DNA from: Parafrankia irregularis
GTDB lineage: Bacteria; Actinomycetota; Actinomycetes; Frankiales; Frankiaceae
Direction: 5' to 3'
Assembly: GCF_001536285.1 (NCBI RefSeq)
Contig: NZ_FAOZ01000024.1
Span: forward strand, 62,001-126,000
DNA length: 64,000 nt
In this document: positions 33,482-41,766 of the stretch, one piece after another
How positions within the stretch are numbered: the stretch's first letter is position 1
How the letters are laid out: the number at the start of each line of letters is the position of its first letter
Position numbers and translations under genes: made by a program
The notes under the pieces: model-generated
The model's input: the letters and a program-made list of their open reading frames with translations, nothing else
Database searches by the model: none
What the model was told of the DNA's origin: nothing

Positions 33482-33741
33482 CGTGCCTCTTCCGTATCGC
33501 GGACCGTACGGACAGCGGCGACCGCGTCGTCCGTGGTGAGCCCTGTGGAGACACGAGCGCTGTCGATGTCGGCGAGCACCTCGTCCATGGTCGGGGTGGT
33601 GGCCTCGCGGCTGAGTACGTCGAGCAGGTAGGCGTTCAGAGACTGCCGGCGCGCTTTGGCCCGTGCGGTCAGAGTGACACGTACACGAGCTGGCAGTGCC
33701 CGGATGGTGAGGTTGGTGGTGATCTCCTCAGCCTCGTTCAT
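33472..33741 (-). CDS. vapB: FitA/VapB-type antitoxin
   Basis: The protein has 89 residues. The N-terminal ribbon-helix-helix (NLTIRALPARVRVTLTARAK, ARRQSLNAYLLDVLSREA) is the FitA-like DNA-binding domain, followed by a toxin-binding tail ending RDTEEARWD. It should neutralise VapC and repress its own operon. The ATG at 33739-33741 has no Shine-Dalgarno sequence. A perfect TANNNT box (TAGAAT, 33748-33753 minus strand) lies 6 nt upstream, so the mRNA is probably leaderless. The inverted repeat around it would place the repressor on top of the start. Confidence 0.93.
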   Translation of the reverse strand: MNEAEEITTNLTIRALPARVRVTLTARAKARRQSLNAYLLDVLSREATTPTMDEVLADIDSARVSTGLTTDDAVAAVRTVRDTEEARWD

Positions 33742-33759
33742 GACGTCATTCTAACGTCA
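33741..33759 (-). promoter_or_regulatory. vapBC promoter/operator
   Basis: TGACGT (33741-33746) and ACGTCA (33754-33759) form an inverted repeat enclosing the -10 box TAGAAT (33748-33753, minus strand). The repeat overlaps the first base of the vapB start codon, which fits autorepression by the VapBC complex. Confidence 0.7.
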
Positions 33760-33818
33760 AAATCACGTCTCGGTGACGCTGAAATGACGATCATGATGGC
33801 CCCTCGCCTGGCGCCCTG

Positions 33819-34328
33819 TCAGGGCTGGGCCTCCCTGCTCCAGGCGGCGAGGCCGGCGCGGAAGCCCGCCCGTTCCTCCTCGGACAGCGTGGCCAGGGCG
33901 CGCAGCAGCGGCGCCGAGCGGGTTGCGAGGAAGGCCTCGACCGCAGGTCGGTATTCCTCCCGTAGCGAGACCAGCGTGCGGCGCCGGTTGGCCGGGTCCT
34001 CCGCGCGCTCGACCAGGCCGGCCTCTCCCAGGCTGCCGACGAGCTCACTCGCGGTGGACAGCGACACGCCCAGCCGGGCAGCCAGCTCGGTGACGCTGAA
34101 CTGCTGGCCGCCGACCAGCTGGGGCAGGACCGCGCCGTGCCGCGCGGTCAGCCGGTGCGTGTCGAAGGTGCGCCGCAGCTGTGGCGGCATCTCCCCGCGG
34201 GCGCGCTGGAAGTAGGCCGCCAGCAGCGGCACATGCAGGAGCACGTCTCGCTCCTGCGCCGTCCACGGCCGCGGCTGATCTGCCGCCGGCACCTGCGTGC
34301 CGTCAGGGGCTCTTCGGTCGGGTCGCAC
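33819..34328 (-). CDS. MarR-family regulator
   Basis: The protein has 169 residues with a MarR winged helix at about 60-130 (LTARHGAVLPQLVGGQQFSV, TELAARLGVSLSTASELVGS, AEDPANRRRTLVSL). GTG 34328 has no Shine-Dalgarno sequence; TACCAT (34335-34340, minus strand) lies 6 nt before it, so the transcript is probably leaderless. It is divergent from the questin-oxidase-like gene with a 102-nt gap and is the obvious candidate for its regulation. The ligand is unknown; phenolic or quinone compounds would fit both protein families. Confidence 0.9.
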   Translation of the reverse strand: MRPDRRAPDGTQVPAADQPRPWTAQERDVLLHVPLLAAYFQRARGEMPPQLRRTFDTHRLTARHGAVLPQLVGGQQFSVTELAARLGVSLSTASELVGSLGEAGLVERAEDPANRRRTLVSLREEYRPAVEAFLATRSAPLLRALATLSEEERAGFRAGLAAWSREAQP

Positions 34329-34430
34329 GTTACGATGGTAGAAGCTTTGGATATCCGAACCATTTGGCGATGCGACATAACGGCAGGGCGACGCCTTCAG
34401 GCGGAGTCGTCCGCGTGAGGACGTGAAGAC

Positions 34431-35543
34431 ATGGTTTCGGTGAGTTATGGCGACGTGATGGCAGACGCCCTCGACCGCCTCGACGATCTCGGCTACGAGC
34501 GTGCCGGCAAGGCCGATCTGGCCAACCACGGGCCGATGGGGGCCGAGGTACTGGCCGTCCTCGGCCACGGGGCCGCGATCCCGGGCTGGGTACGCGCCTA
34601 CCGCGACCTCCTGCCCCACCACGAGCGGTCCGCGCGCCGCGATGACCTGGATCCGACCGACGAGTCCTCCTGGCGGCCCGCGCTCGGCGCCATCGACCGG
34701 GCCGGGGACTGGGAGTACCTGTTCGAACGGGAGCTGGCCCAGGAGCCCTGGCGGGACGTGCTGGTCCGCTGGTGGCCACGGCTGCTGCCCGGCCTGCTGT
34801 CCCGGCTGACCCACGGGCTCATCCGCACCGCGCACGCCGTCCGGGGCGTTGCCGCCGCCGAGGGCGTGCCGGGCCCGCAGCAGCTGACCGAACTGGCCCG
34901 CGGGCTCGCCTACTGGGCCGCACGCTTCACCCCGCTGCCCGGCAGCCCCCGGTTCGACGGACGCCTCGCCGTGGCCGCGGCCGTGGCCACGGTGCCCCGG
35001 GCGCCGATCGAACCGGGCCTTTCGGCGGGCGAGCTCCTACAGGGGCGCCTGCGCCGGCTCGACGGGCAGCCCGGCTACCACGATGCCCTCACCGCGCTGC
35101 GCGCCGAGCAGGCCCAGGCGCTGCTCAGCGACCTGACCGCCCAGTTCGCGGGCCTGTGCCTGGTCCACACCGACCTGTCGCCGGTGCCCCTGATCCACGC
35201 CGTCACCGCCCCGGCGGCCATGCGGCTCGTCCTGCCGTACCTGCCGGCTGAGCTGCACGAGCCTTCCGTCGCCACCATGTGGCAGACCGAGGCCGCGCTG
35301 CTGATGGTGTTCACCGGTGACGACCGCGGGGAAGGCGAGGCTCACGCGCGGGCGTGGGCCGTCGACGTTCCCGGGCACGAGGAGCTGATCCACCAGGCCG
35401 TCGAGCACGGCGACGAGCACGTGCTGAAGTTCACCGAGGCCTGCCTGCGTGAACATGCGCTGCGGCCCGATCCGCGCTACCTGGCGGCCGCGACGGTCGT
35501 CCGCGACCGGATAGCCCGATACCCGGCGCGTGCCACGATCTGA
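34431..35543 (+). CDS. Questin-oxidase-like protein (DUF4243)
   Basis: The protein has 370 residues with the family's conserved His-containing blocks in order: NHGPMGAEVLAVLG, LTHGLIRTAHAVRGV, HTDLSPVPLIHAVTAPAA and EHGDEHVLKFTEACLRE. Fungal homologues (questin oxidase, GedK) cleave an anthraquinone ring by Baeyer-Villiger-type oxidation without a flavin. Bacterial members have no assigned substrate. There is no signal peptide, so it is cytosolic. ATG 34431 was chosen; its ribosome-binding site is weak (GAGGAC). The divergent MarR probably controls it, which suggests a detoxification or catabolic role for quinone-like molecules. Confidence 0.85.
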   Translation: MVSVSYGDVMADALDRLDDLGYERAGKADLANHGPMGAEVLAVLGHGAAIPGWVRAYRDLLPHHERSARRDDLDPTDESSWRPALGAIDRAGDWEYLFERELAQEPWRDVLVRWWPRLLPGLLSRLTHGLIRTAHAVRGVAAAEGVPGPQQLTELARGLAYWAARFTPLPGSPRFDGRLAVAAAVATVPRAPIEPGLSAGELLQGRLRRLDGQPGYHDALTALRAEQAQALLSDLTAQFAGLCLVHTDLSPVPLIHAVTAPAAMRLVLPYLPAELHEPSVATMWQTEAALLMVFTGDDRGEGEAHARAWAVDVPGHEELIHQAVEHGDEHVLKFTEACLREHALRPDPRYLAAATVVRDRIARYPARATI

Positions 35544-35598
35544 CGAGGTACGCGTGTACGTCTACGTGTCCTGACCGATGGCGCGACGGCCGCCACCC

Positions 35599-36735
35599 TC
35601 AGGGTGCGACGCCCTGCTGGGCGACGGATGCGTCCCGCTGGCCGTTCTGGGGCGTCGGCCGCGGTGTGGGTGACAGCCGTGCGGCGAGGTTGCGGGCGGT
35701 GATCCCGGCCCGTGTCCTCGGGGCGAGCAGGGCGGCGGAAAGCCTCAGGCGGCGTTGTCTCGGCTCGACCAGGGCGCTGTGCGCATTCTGGTAGCGGCGT
35801 AGCGCGGCGGTGTGGTCCGCCGGGCTGGCGGCGAGTTCGCTGGCCAGTGTGTGCGCGCCGGCTATGGCCAGGCTGGAGCCGTCGCCGAGGAGGGACAGGC
35901 AGGAGGCGGCGTCGCCGAGCAGCGCGACGCGGCCGTGGGACCAGGTCGGTAGACGGACCTGGCTCACGGAGTCGAAGTACAGGTCTTCGGTCTCCTGAAG
36001 CCGGCCGAGCAGCTGCGGAACGCGCCAGCCGACGCCCGCGTAGGCCTCGGTGACCAGCCGCCGGTGCTGGTGGACGTCGCGGTGGTCGAAGTCGGCGCGG
36101 GCCGGCCCGCGGAAGATGAAGGCGACCAGGGCGCGTCCCCGGTTCGGGTGGATGGAGACCAGCCGCCCCGGGGTGTTGTGGATCAGCACCTCCCGCGAGT
36201 CGTCAGCCGGTGCGCCGAGCGGCATGGTCGCGACGTAGAGGCCGGCGTGCCGGACGAACTCGTCTTCCGGGCCGAACACGAGATGCCGCACGGTGGAGTG
36301 CAGGCCGTCCGCGCCGATGACCAGATCGAAGCGGCGCGGGGCGGCCCGCGCGAAGGTGACGTCGACGCCGTGCTCGTCCTGCGCCAGGGCGGTGATCGTG
36401 TCGTCGAAGAGGAACTCCGCCTCCTCCCGGGCGGCCGCGACGAGGACGGCGGCGAGCTCGTTACGCGGAATCTCGATCTCGCCGCGGCCGGCTGCGCTGT
36501 TGCTGGGCATGGCGACCCGGGTGATCGGGCGGCCTGAGGCCGCCAGCAGCCGCAGCGCCGTGGTCTCGGTCGCGGCTGCGCGCAGGGACGGCCGCAGGCC
36601 CATCGCGTCGACCACGGGCAGCGCGGGCCCGCGTATGTCGACCGGGCTGCCGCTGGAGCGCAGCCCTTCGGATCGCTCGACGACGGTCGGCCGGAACCCC
36701 TGCCGGGCCAGCCAGTAGGCGAGGGTCGGCCCGCG
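35599..36735 (-). pseudogene. FAD-dependent monooxygenase missing its N-terminal dinucleotide-binding loop
   Basis: About 378 residues of a PHBH-fold monooxygenase are present: GPTLAYWLARQGFRPTVVER at the beginning, RNELAAVLVAAAREE, VIGADGLHSTVRHLVFG (the DG motif) and GRVALLGDAASCLSLLGDGS (the GD motif). The first beta strand and GxGxxG loop are gone. Before GPTLAYW the frame runs into sequence antisense to a TetR gene fragment, so there is no authentic start. It could not bind FAD normally. The break at about 36733-36735 coincides exactly with the 5' truncation of the facing TetR fragment. Confidence 0.85.
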
Positions 36736-36888
36736 CTGACCGGGGCGTTCGTCGGCGCCATCGCCGGCGCGCTGGCGGTGGTGCTCGACGGCTCCGAGCA
36801 CCGCGACGACCCTGCCGCCCTGCACGCGGCCATCCGCGCCGCCACCGAAGTTGCCCTCGCCCCCTGGCTACGCGACCTGCCGTCCTGA
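36736..36888 (+). pseudogene. C-terminal remnant of a TetR-family regulator
   Basis: The plus strand from 36736 reads LTGAFVGAIAGALAVVLDGS, EHRDDPAALHAAIRAATEVA, LAPWLRDLPS and then TGA at 36886-36888. This is the last helix pair of a TetR-type ligand domain with a normal stop. The DNA-binding domain and most of the core (~150 residues) are missing. It begins where the facing monooxygenase is truncated, so one deletion removed the 5' ends of both members of a divergent pair. Confidence 0.75.
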
Positions 36889-36896
36889 CCCCGGCC

Positions 36897-36960
36897 CGTC
36901 GTCGGCCGTCGGCCGTCGGCTGTCGGTCGACGGTCAGCGGTCAGCGGTCGTCGGCCGTTG
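36897..36960. repeat. GTCGGCC/GGTCAGC short tandem repeats
   Basis: Between the TetR remnant and the DinB gene are three or four successive CGTCGGC heptamers, followed by GGTCAGC duplicated and a final CGTCGGCC. It is simple-sequence DNA next to a deletion scar and may have promoted it. Confidence 0.6.
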
Positions 36961-36979
36961 CAGGAGGCGGGCCGCGCTG

Positions 36980-37576
36980 TCAGGTCGTGGTCTGGCCGTC
37001 GATCGTTTCGCGGAGGATGTCGGCGTGGCCGGCGTGCTGGGTGGTCTCGGCGATGATGTGGATCAGTACCCGGCGGACGCTGTGCCGGCCACCCGGCTCG
37101 TGCCAGGGTGCCTCCGGCAGCGGCTGCGTCGCCGACAGGTCGGGGATGGCCGCGACGATCTCGTCGGTCCGGGCGGCGACCTCGCGGTAGCGGGCGACGA
37201 TCCCGGCGATCGTGTCACCCGGCTGCATCTGGAAAACGTTCTGGCGCTCGACGGCCCAGGCTGGATACTCCCGCGCGGTGCCGGTCATGAACTCCTCCCA
37301 GGTGACGCCGTCGGGGAGCGCGTAGTCCATCGCCGAGGGCCCCTCGAGGACGAACCGCATCCAGCCTTCCTCGCCGGAGGTGACATGCTTGATCAGCCCG
37401 CCCAGGCACAGGGCGCTGGCCGTCGGGCGTTCGCCGGCCTGCTCGTCACTGAGGCCGCGGGTGGTGTTGATCAGGCTGGCTCGGGCCACGGCGAGCTCGG
37501 CGAGCAGGTCGGCCCGCTCCGCGTCGAGGGCTACGGAGTGCGTGGTCGTGGTCATGGTCGTCGTCGTGGACGTCAT
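36980..37576 (-). CDS. DinB-family protein
   Basis: The protein has 198 residues, a four-helix-bundle DinB protein with the metal-ligand His pattern: LIKHVTSGEEGWM near residue 63 and HIIAETTQHAGHADILRE near 170-185. Such proteins include mycothiol- or bacillithiol-dependent transferases and maleylpyruvate-isomerase-like enzymes, so thiol transfer is a fair guess in an actinomycete. ATG 37576 follows AAGGGG at 9-nt spacing; the N-terminus is Thr-rich (MTSTTTTMTTTT). It is divergent from the WYL regulator at 37674, 97 nt apart. Confidence 0.9.
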   Translation of the reverse strand: MTSTTTTMTTTTHSVALDAERADLLAELAVARASLINTTRGLSDEQAGERPTASALCLGGLIKHVTSGEEGWMRFVLEGPSAMDYALPDGVTWEEFMTGTAREYPAWAVERQNVFQMQPGDTIAGIVARYREVAARTDEIVAAIPDLSATQPLPEAPWHEPGGRHSVRRVLIHIIAETTQHAGHADILRETIDGQTTT

Positions 37577-37673
37577 CGTGATCGGCCCCTTCCAGGTCGT
37601 TGCCGTTGTCGGCTGTGACCACCACGGTCGTCCGGGAAGCGGTCAGGTTCTGGCCTCTTCTTCGGGCAATCTC

Positions 37674-38816
37674 ATGGACATGCCGACGACGTCAGCGCGC
37701 CTGCTCGCCCTGCTCTCGCTGCTGCAGGCACGCCGGGACTGGCCGGGGGCACTGCTCGCCGCGCGGCTCGAGGTCAGCCCGCGCACGGTTCGCCGCGACG
37801 TCGACCGCCTCCGTGAACTGGGCTATCCGATCCGGGCCACCAAGGGCCCCGACGGCGGATACCGGCTCGATGCCGGGGCGGAGCTGCCGCCGCTGCTGTT
37901 CGACGACGAGCAGGCCGTCGCCCTGGCCGTCGCGCTCCAGCTCGCTGTCACGTCCGGCGCCGGTATCGGGGAGGCGGCGGCCCGCGCGCTGAGCACCGTC
38001 CGGCAGGTCCTGCCGGCGCGGCTGCGCCATCAGGTCGACGCGCTGCGGGTCACCGCGGTCGAACGCCGCGGCGGACCGTCCAACCCGCGGGTCGAGCCGG
38101 CCGTTCTGGTGACGCTCGGGGCCGCCGTCCACGCCCGGGAGGAGCTGCGCTTCGACTACGCCGTCCCGTCGCGGTCCGCGCCCGCCGACGTCCCCCCGCC
38201 GCGTCGGGTGCAGCCCCATCACCTCGTCACCTGGGGCGGACGCTGGTACCTCGTCGCCTGGGACCTGGACCGCGACGACTGGCGCACCTTCCGCGCCGAC
38301 CGGATCACTCCGCGTCCCCCGGCCGGCCCGCGGTTCACACCCCGCGAGCTGCCCGGCGGGGACGTGGCCGCCTTCGTCGCCCAGCGTTTCCAGGGCTCCG
38401 CCGGCCCGGACCGCTGGCCATGCCGCGGGGAGATGATCATCGAGCTGCCCGCCGCCTTCGTGTCCCGGTTCTCCCAGGACGGGATCGTCGAGGAGCTCGG
38501 CCCGGACCGCTGCCGGCTCGTCGCCGGCTCCTGGTCATGGCCCAGCCTGGCCGCCACCGTCGGCCGGTTCGACGCTGACATCGAGGTCCTCGGGCCGCCC
38601 GAGCTCGCGGACGCCTTCGCCATGTTGGCCCGCCGCTACGCCCGCGCCGCCGCCGGGCAGCGCGGCGGGGCGTCGACGCCCGGGCGGATCGGCCCGACGG
38701 GAAGCTCCGCTGCCAGAGGCTCCGCTGCGAGAGGCTCTGCTGCCAGCAGACAGCCTCTGCTGCCGGCAGAGGCTGCTCCCGATGGCCTCGCCGACAACCT
38801 AGGTTCGCCTCCATGA
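37674..38816 (+). CDS. WYL-domain transcriptional regulator (DeoR/HTH_11 type)
   Basis: The protein has about 380 residues. The N-terminal HTH_11 reads TSARLLALLSLLQARRDWPG, ARLEVSPRTVRRDVDRLREL, and a WYL domain at about 140-230 (HHLVTWGGRWYLVAWDLDRD, WRTFRADRI) is followed by a WCX-like C-terminal region. The last ~45 residues are low-complexity repeats (GSSAARGSAARGSAASRQ) with a strong hairpin in the DNA. WYL proteins sense nucleotides or small ligands. It is divergent from DinB and overlaps the hydrolase gene downstream by ATGA, so the hydrolase is co-transcribed. Start ATG 37674 or 37680. Confidence 0.88.
   Translation: MDMPTTSARLLALLSLLQARRDWPGALLAARLEVSPRTVRRDVDRLRELGYPIRATKGPDGGYRLDAGAELPPLLFDDEQAVALAVALQLAVTSGAGIGEAAARALSTVRQVLPARLRHQVDALRVTAVERRGGPSNPRVEPAVLVTLGAAVHAREELRFDYAVPSRSAPADVPPPRRVQPHHLVTWGGRWYLVAWDLDRDDWRTFRADRITPRPPAGPRFTPRELPGGDVAAFVAQRFQGSAGPDRWPCRGEMIIELPAAFVSRFSQDGIVEELGPDRCRLVAGSWSWPSLAATVGRFDADIEVLGPPELADAFAMLARRYARAAAGQRGGASTPGRIGPTGSSAARGSAARGSAASRQPLLPAEAAPDGLADNLGSPP
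38751..38775 (+). other. Perfect 10-bp hairpin in the tail of the WYL gene
   Basis: CAGCCTCTGC (38751-38760) and GCAGAGGCTG (38766-38775) pair across 5 nt, 37 nt before the hydrolase start. Further AGAGGCT copies lie just upstream. It may attenuate the downstream gene or simply reflect repeat expansion. Confidence 0.6.
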
Positions 38817-39667
38817 CTGGGAAGGACAGCACGAAGGACGGCGCGATTGTCACCGGCTGGGCGGCTGACGTGCCGTTCACGGCACTGCCTCCGGCCGGAG
38901 GCGCCGACGAACCGGCTCCGTTGCTGGTGACCTGGCACATGATGGACGCGCCACGCTCGGACGCCGCGTTCGCCGCGGCACTTCCGCTGACGGATGTGCC
39001 CGCCTGGCGGGTGCATTTCGGAATGCCGCTGGTGGGCCGGCGCCCGGTGGACGGAGCCTATGAGGCGGCGGTGGCCGACCCGATGCTGGGATATGTCGAC
39101 CCGGTGGTCCGGCAGGCCACCGACGAGTTTCCGGCGGCGCTCGACGCGTTGCGTGCGCAGCTCCCGCTGTGCGGCGGGCCGATCGGTGTCGTGGGCGGCT
39201 CACTCGGCGGCACCGTCGCGTTGAACATTCTCGCCCGTCTGCCGGTCCAGGTCTCGGCAGTGGTGCTGATAAATCCCGCAGTCCGGGCTCGGACCGCAGT
39301 GGACGTCTTCACCTCGTCGACCGGCACATCCTGCTTCTGGCACGAACAGGAGCAGGAGGCTGCCGCGCACCTTGACTTCGTGACACACGCAGCGCTCATC
39401 AGCGGCCGGAAACCACAGCCAGCCGTGCTCGTGGTCAGCGGTGAACTCGACTACCCGGCAAGCCGTGCCGACGCCCTCGATATGGTGGTGGCGCTCCAGG
39501 CCGCGTATCCGGATGCCGACCGGGTCAGGCTGAGCACAGTCGCCGGTCTGGAGCATCCCCTCGCCGAACGCCCGGGCCTGGAACCGGCGCCGCAGACTCC
39601 GCTCGCCAGGGTCGTCGACCGTATGGCCACCGAGTGGTTCCAGACGCACCTCAGCAGGGCGGGATGA
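38813..39667 (+). CDS. Alpha/beta hydrolase
   Basis: The protein has 284 residues. The nucleophile elbow GVVGGSLGGTVAL (Ser in GGSLGG), an acidic residue in VVSGELDYPASRADA and the His in AGLEHPLAERPG make a full catalytic triad. The N-terminal LLVTWHMMDAPRSD replaces the usual HG oxyanion loop. It has no signal peptide. ATG 38813 overlaps the WYL stop (ATGA), which makes it the second gene of a two-gene operon. The substrate is unknown, probably a small ester. Confidence 0.88.
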   Translation: MTGKDSTKDGAIVTGWAADVPFTALPPAGGADEPAPLLVTWHMMDAPRSDAAFAAALPLTDVPAWRVHFGMPLVGRRPVDGAYEAAVADPMLGYVDPVVRQATDEFPAALDALRAQLPLCGGPIGVVGGSLGGTVALNILARLPVQVSAVVLINPAVRARTAVDVFTSSTGTSCFWHEQEQEAAAHLDFVTHAALISGRKPQPAVLVVSGELDYPASRADALDMVVALQAAYPDADRVRLSTVAGLEHPLAERPGLEPAPQTPLARVVDRMATEWFQTHLSRAG

Positions 39668-39671
39668 GGGG

Positions 39672-39878
39672 GACGACGGCGACATCGTCACCTCGGCTGG
39701 TGTCAGCGCGGGCATCGACATGGCTTTGCACCTCGTGGCGCGCCTGCACGGCACCGAACGGGCGATACAGGTGCGACGCGGCATTCAGCACGATCCGCGG
39801 CCAGGGACTTCGGCGTTCGGTCGACCTGTGAACGCCATTCCGGTGAACTGTCAGGACGACGCCGATCGGGCGTCATAG
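39672..39878 (+). pseudogene. C-terminal remnant of a DJ-1/PfpI-family protein
   Basis: The plus strand reads DDGDIVTSAGVSAGIDMALH, LVARLHGTERAIQVRRGIQH, DPRPG. This is the conserved end of GlxA/DJ-1/PfpI proteins and closely matches the intact relative at the end of this window (ATAAGVSAGIDLALHLTGRM, YDPQPP). The nucleophile-Cys domain is missing, homology ends near 39825, and the open frame runs on into the 3' end of the convergent HxlR gene. It is not functional. Confidence 0.8.
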
Positions 39879-40240
39879 TCACGGCGGGAAATCTCGACCC
39901 CGTCGAGGTTGGCGTTCGCCCATTCGGCGAGATGTGCGAACAGCGGGGCGAGACTGAGCCCGAGGTCGCTGATCTCGTACTCGACCCGAGGGGGGACCTC
40001 GGGGTGATATGTGCGGATGACCATCCCGTCGCGCTCAAGCTGGCGGAGCCGCTGGGTCAGTACCTTCGGCGTGATCGAGGTTATGCGCCGTTCCAGCTCG
40101 ACGAATCGTTGCCGGCCATGCTGGTGGAGCGTCCAGAGGATCGGCGTGGTCCACCGGCTGAACACGATCTCCACCACCGGGCTGATGGCACAGGCGCTCT
40201 CGGGGTCGGTCGTGGAATCCGCCGACAGGGTCCTGAGCAT
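39851..40240 (-). CDS. HxlR-family transcriptional regulator
   Basis: The protein has 129 residues: SACAISPVVEIVFSRWTTPI, LWTLHQHGRQRFVELERRIT, ITPKVLTQRLRQLERDGMVI and PRVEYEISDLGLSLAPLFAH. The N-terminal Cys is retained. GAGGGG lies 6 nt before ATG 40240. It is divergent from the NmrA-like gene, with palindromes GGTAC-CTACT-GTACC (40273-40287) and TAGGTACCTA (40271-40280) in the 141-nt gap. That is the usual HxlR-oxidoreductase arrangement. Confidence 0.93.
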   Translation of the reverse strand: MLRTLSADSTTDPESACAISPVVEIVFSRWTTPILWTLHQHGRQRFVELERRITSITPKVLTQRLRQLERDGMVIRTYHPEVPPRVEYEISDLGLSLAPLFAHLAEWANANLDGVEISRRDYDARSASS

Positions 40241-40270
40241 CTGGTTCCCCTCTGGGTAGTCACTTTCTTC

Positions 40271-40287
40271 TAGGTACCTACTGTACC
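40271..40287. promoter_or_regulatory. HxlR operator candidate
   Basis: TAGGTACCTA (40271-40280) is a perfect palindrome and overlaps the inverted repeat GGTAC (40273-40277) / GTACC (40283-40287). It lies 31 nt before the HxlR start and 95 nt before the NmrA-like gene. Confidence 0.65.
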
Positions 40288-40381
40288 GGTGCTGTTAGCG
40301 TTCGACGTGCGGCTGATCGGCCGGGATGTTCGCGTCGCCTGGGGCGTGAACAATTCAACCAACCCCACCTTGGAGAATTAC

Positions 40382-41221
40382 GTGATCGTGGTTATGGGGG
40401 CGACCGGCAACGTGGGTCGCACGCTCGTACAGGAACTCGTCGCCGCCGGTGAGAAGGTGACGGCCGTTTCCCGCGGCGTCTCCGCCGGGCACACAGTTGA
40501 CGGGGTGCGATACGAGCGCGCGGATCTCGCGGTTCCGGAGAGCCTGCGGCCCGCGCTCGACGGCGCCACCGCGCTGTTCCTTCTGGTGTCCGGGGCCGGC
40601 GCGCACCTCAGCCCGCGGGACATCCTCGACGTCGCGACGGCCAGCGGAGTCACCCGAACCGTGCTGCTTTCCTCGCAGGCTGCCGGAACCCGACCGGAAT
40701 CGCCGTCCCATGCGCCTCTGCGCGTTCTCGAGAACGTCGTCCGCGAGTCGGGCACGGACTGGACGATCCTGCGGCCGGGCGGGTTCGCCTCCAACACCTA
40801 TGCGTGGGCTGAATCGGTTCGCCTGCACCGGACCGTCGCGGCACCGTTCGGTGACGTCGCTCTTCCGATCGTCGACCCGGACGATATCGCGGCGGTCGCC
40901 GCGGCCTGCCTGCGGGACGCCGACCACGCCGGTCGGACCTATGTGCTGACCGGTCCCGAACTCAGCACGCCCCGGCAGCGGGCCGAGGCGATCGGCGCCG
41001 TGCTTGACGAGCCGGTGCGTTTCATCGAGCAGAGCCGTGACGAGGCTCGTGGGCTGATGCTGGGGTTCATGCCCGAGCCTGTGGTCGAGGGCACTCTCGC
41101 CATCCTCGGCGACCCGACCCCGCAGGAACGGCGGGTGAGCCCTGACATCGAACTGGTTCTCGGCCGTGCGCCCCGCACCTTCGCCGACTGGATCGAGCGC
41201 CACGTCGCTGCCTTCAGATAA
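40382..41221 (+). CDS. NmrA-like NAD(P)H-binding oxidoreductase
   Basis: The protein has 279 residues. It starts VIVVMGATGNVGRTLVQELV with the atypical-SDR glycine motif, then SSQAAGTRPESPSHAPLRVL, DWTILRPGGFASNTYAWAES, PIVDPDDIAAVAAACL. This is the QOR2/NmrA-like layout used by quinone reductases and redox-sensing regulators; it has no SDR Tyr-x3-Lys. GTG 40382 follows GGAG at 6 nt. It is divergent from an HxlR regulator, which suggests induction by electrophilic or quinone stress. Confidence 0.9.
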   Translation: MIVVMGATGNVGRTLVQELVAAGEKVTAVSRGVSAGHTVDGVRYERADLAVPESLRPALDGATALFLLVSGAGAHLSPRDILDVATASGVTRTVLLSSQAAGTRPESPSHAPLRVLENVVRESGTDWTILRPGGFASNTYAWAESVRLHRTVAAPFGDVALPIVDPDDIAAVAAACLRDADHAGRTYVLTGPELSTPRQRAEAIGAVLDEPVRFIEQSRDEARGLMLGFMPEPVVEGTLAILGDPTPQERRVSPDIELVLGRAPRTFADWIERHVAAFR

Positions 41222-41288
41222 GCGGCGCGCGTCCAGCCGTGCCCCCCGGCCCACCCTGCCTGGTACCGAGTCATTCTCGACTCAGTCA

Positions 41289-41316
41289 GATTCGGGTGCG
41301 GTTAGATTCGGGTGCG
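41289..41316. repeat. 13-bp direct repeat upstream of the secreted-protein gene
   Basis: AGATTCGGGTGCG occurs twice with a 2-nt spacer, about 45-70 nt before the GTG start at 41359. It is a possible activator site or slippage product. Confidence 0.7.
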
Positions 41317-41358
41317 ATCCGACTCCGGATCTTTCCGGTACACCATGGGGGGAAAGCT

Positions 41359-41759
41359 GTGGGGATACGTGCTGCGCTCGGTCGGTTGGGGCGGCCCGGC
41401 CGAGCCAGACTGGGAGTCGCGCTGACGGCCGCCGCGCTGGTGGGGCCGCTGCTGACCGCAGGCACCGCCCAGGCGGCGGCACGGCCAGCTGGACGTTCGG
41501 AGTGGTCAACAACTTCAACCCGGCCGCGCCGGCGCCGACCGAAGGGTCGCTCACCTGGACGTGCTCCACGGCCAGCTTGAATCCGTGCCCGTCCGCAACG
41601 GCCGTGGAAACGCCGAACACTCTGGTGCTGACGTTCACCGTCAATGACTTCGCCGTCGACGAGTACAACATTCAGGTGATGTACGACCCCGGCCCCACCG
41701 CCAACTACCCGGCGGCTGTCGGCAGTCTCTATTTCGGCACCACCAACAGCGGCGGCTGA
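41359..41759 (+). pseudogene. Secreted small protein with a frameshift at the signal-peptide junction
   Basis: Frame one from GTG 41359 (ribosome-binding site GGGGGGAAAG) encodes a textbook signal peptide: a basic start, LGVALTAAALVGPLLTAG and TAQAA. The mature protein TASWTFGVVNNFNPAAPAPT, ending in YPAAVGSLYFGTTNSGG, continues in another frame from about 41480 to the stop at 41757-41759. One base is missing within the run GCGGCGGC near 41475-41483. The intact product would be a ~133-residue exported beta-rich protein with one Cys pair. It is either a recent mutation, a sequencing error or, less likely, programmed slippage. Confidence 0.75.
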
Positions 41760-41766
41760 CGGACGC

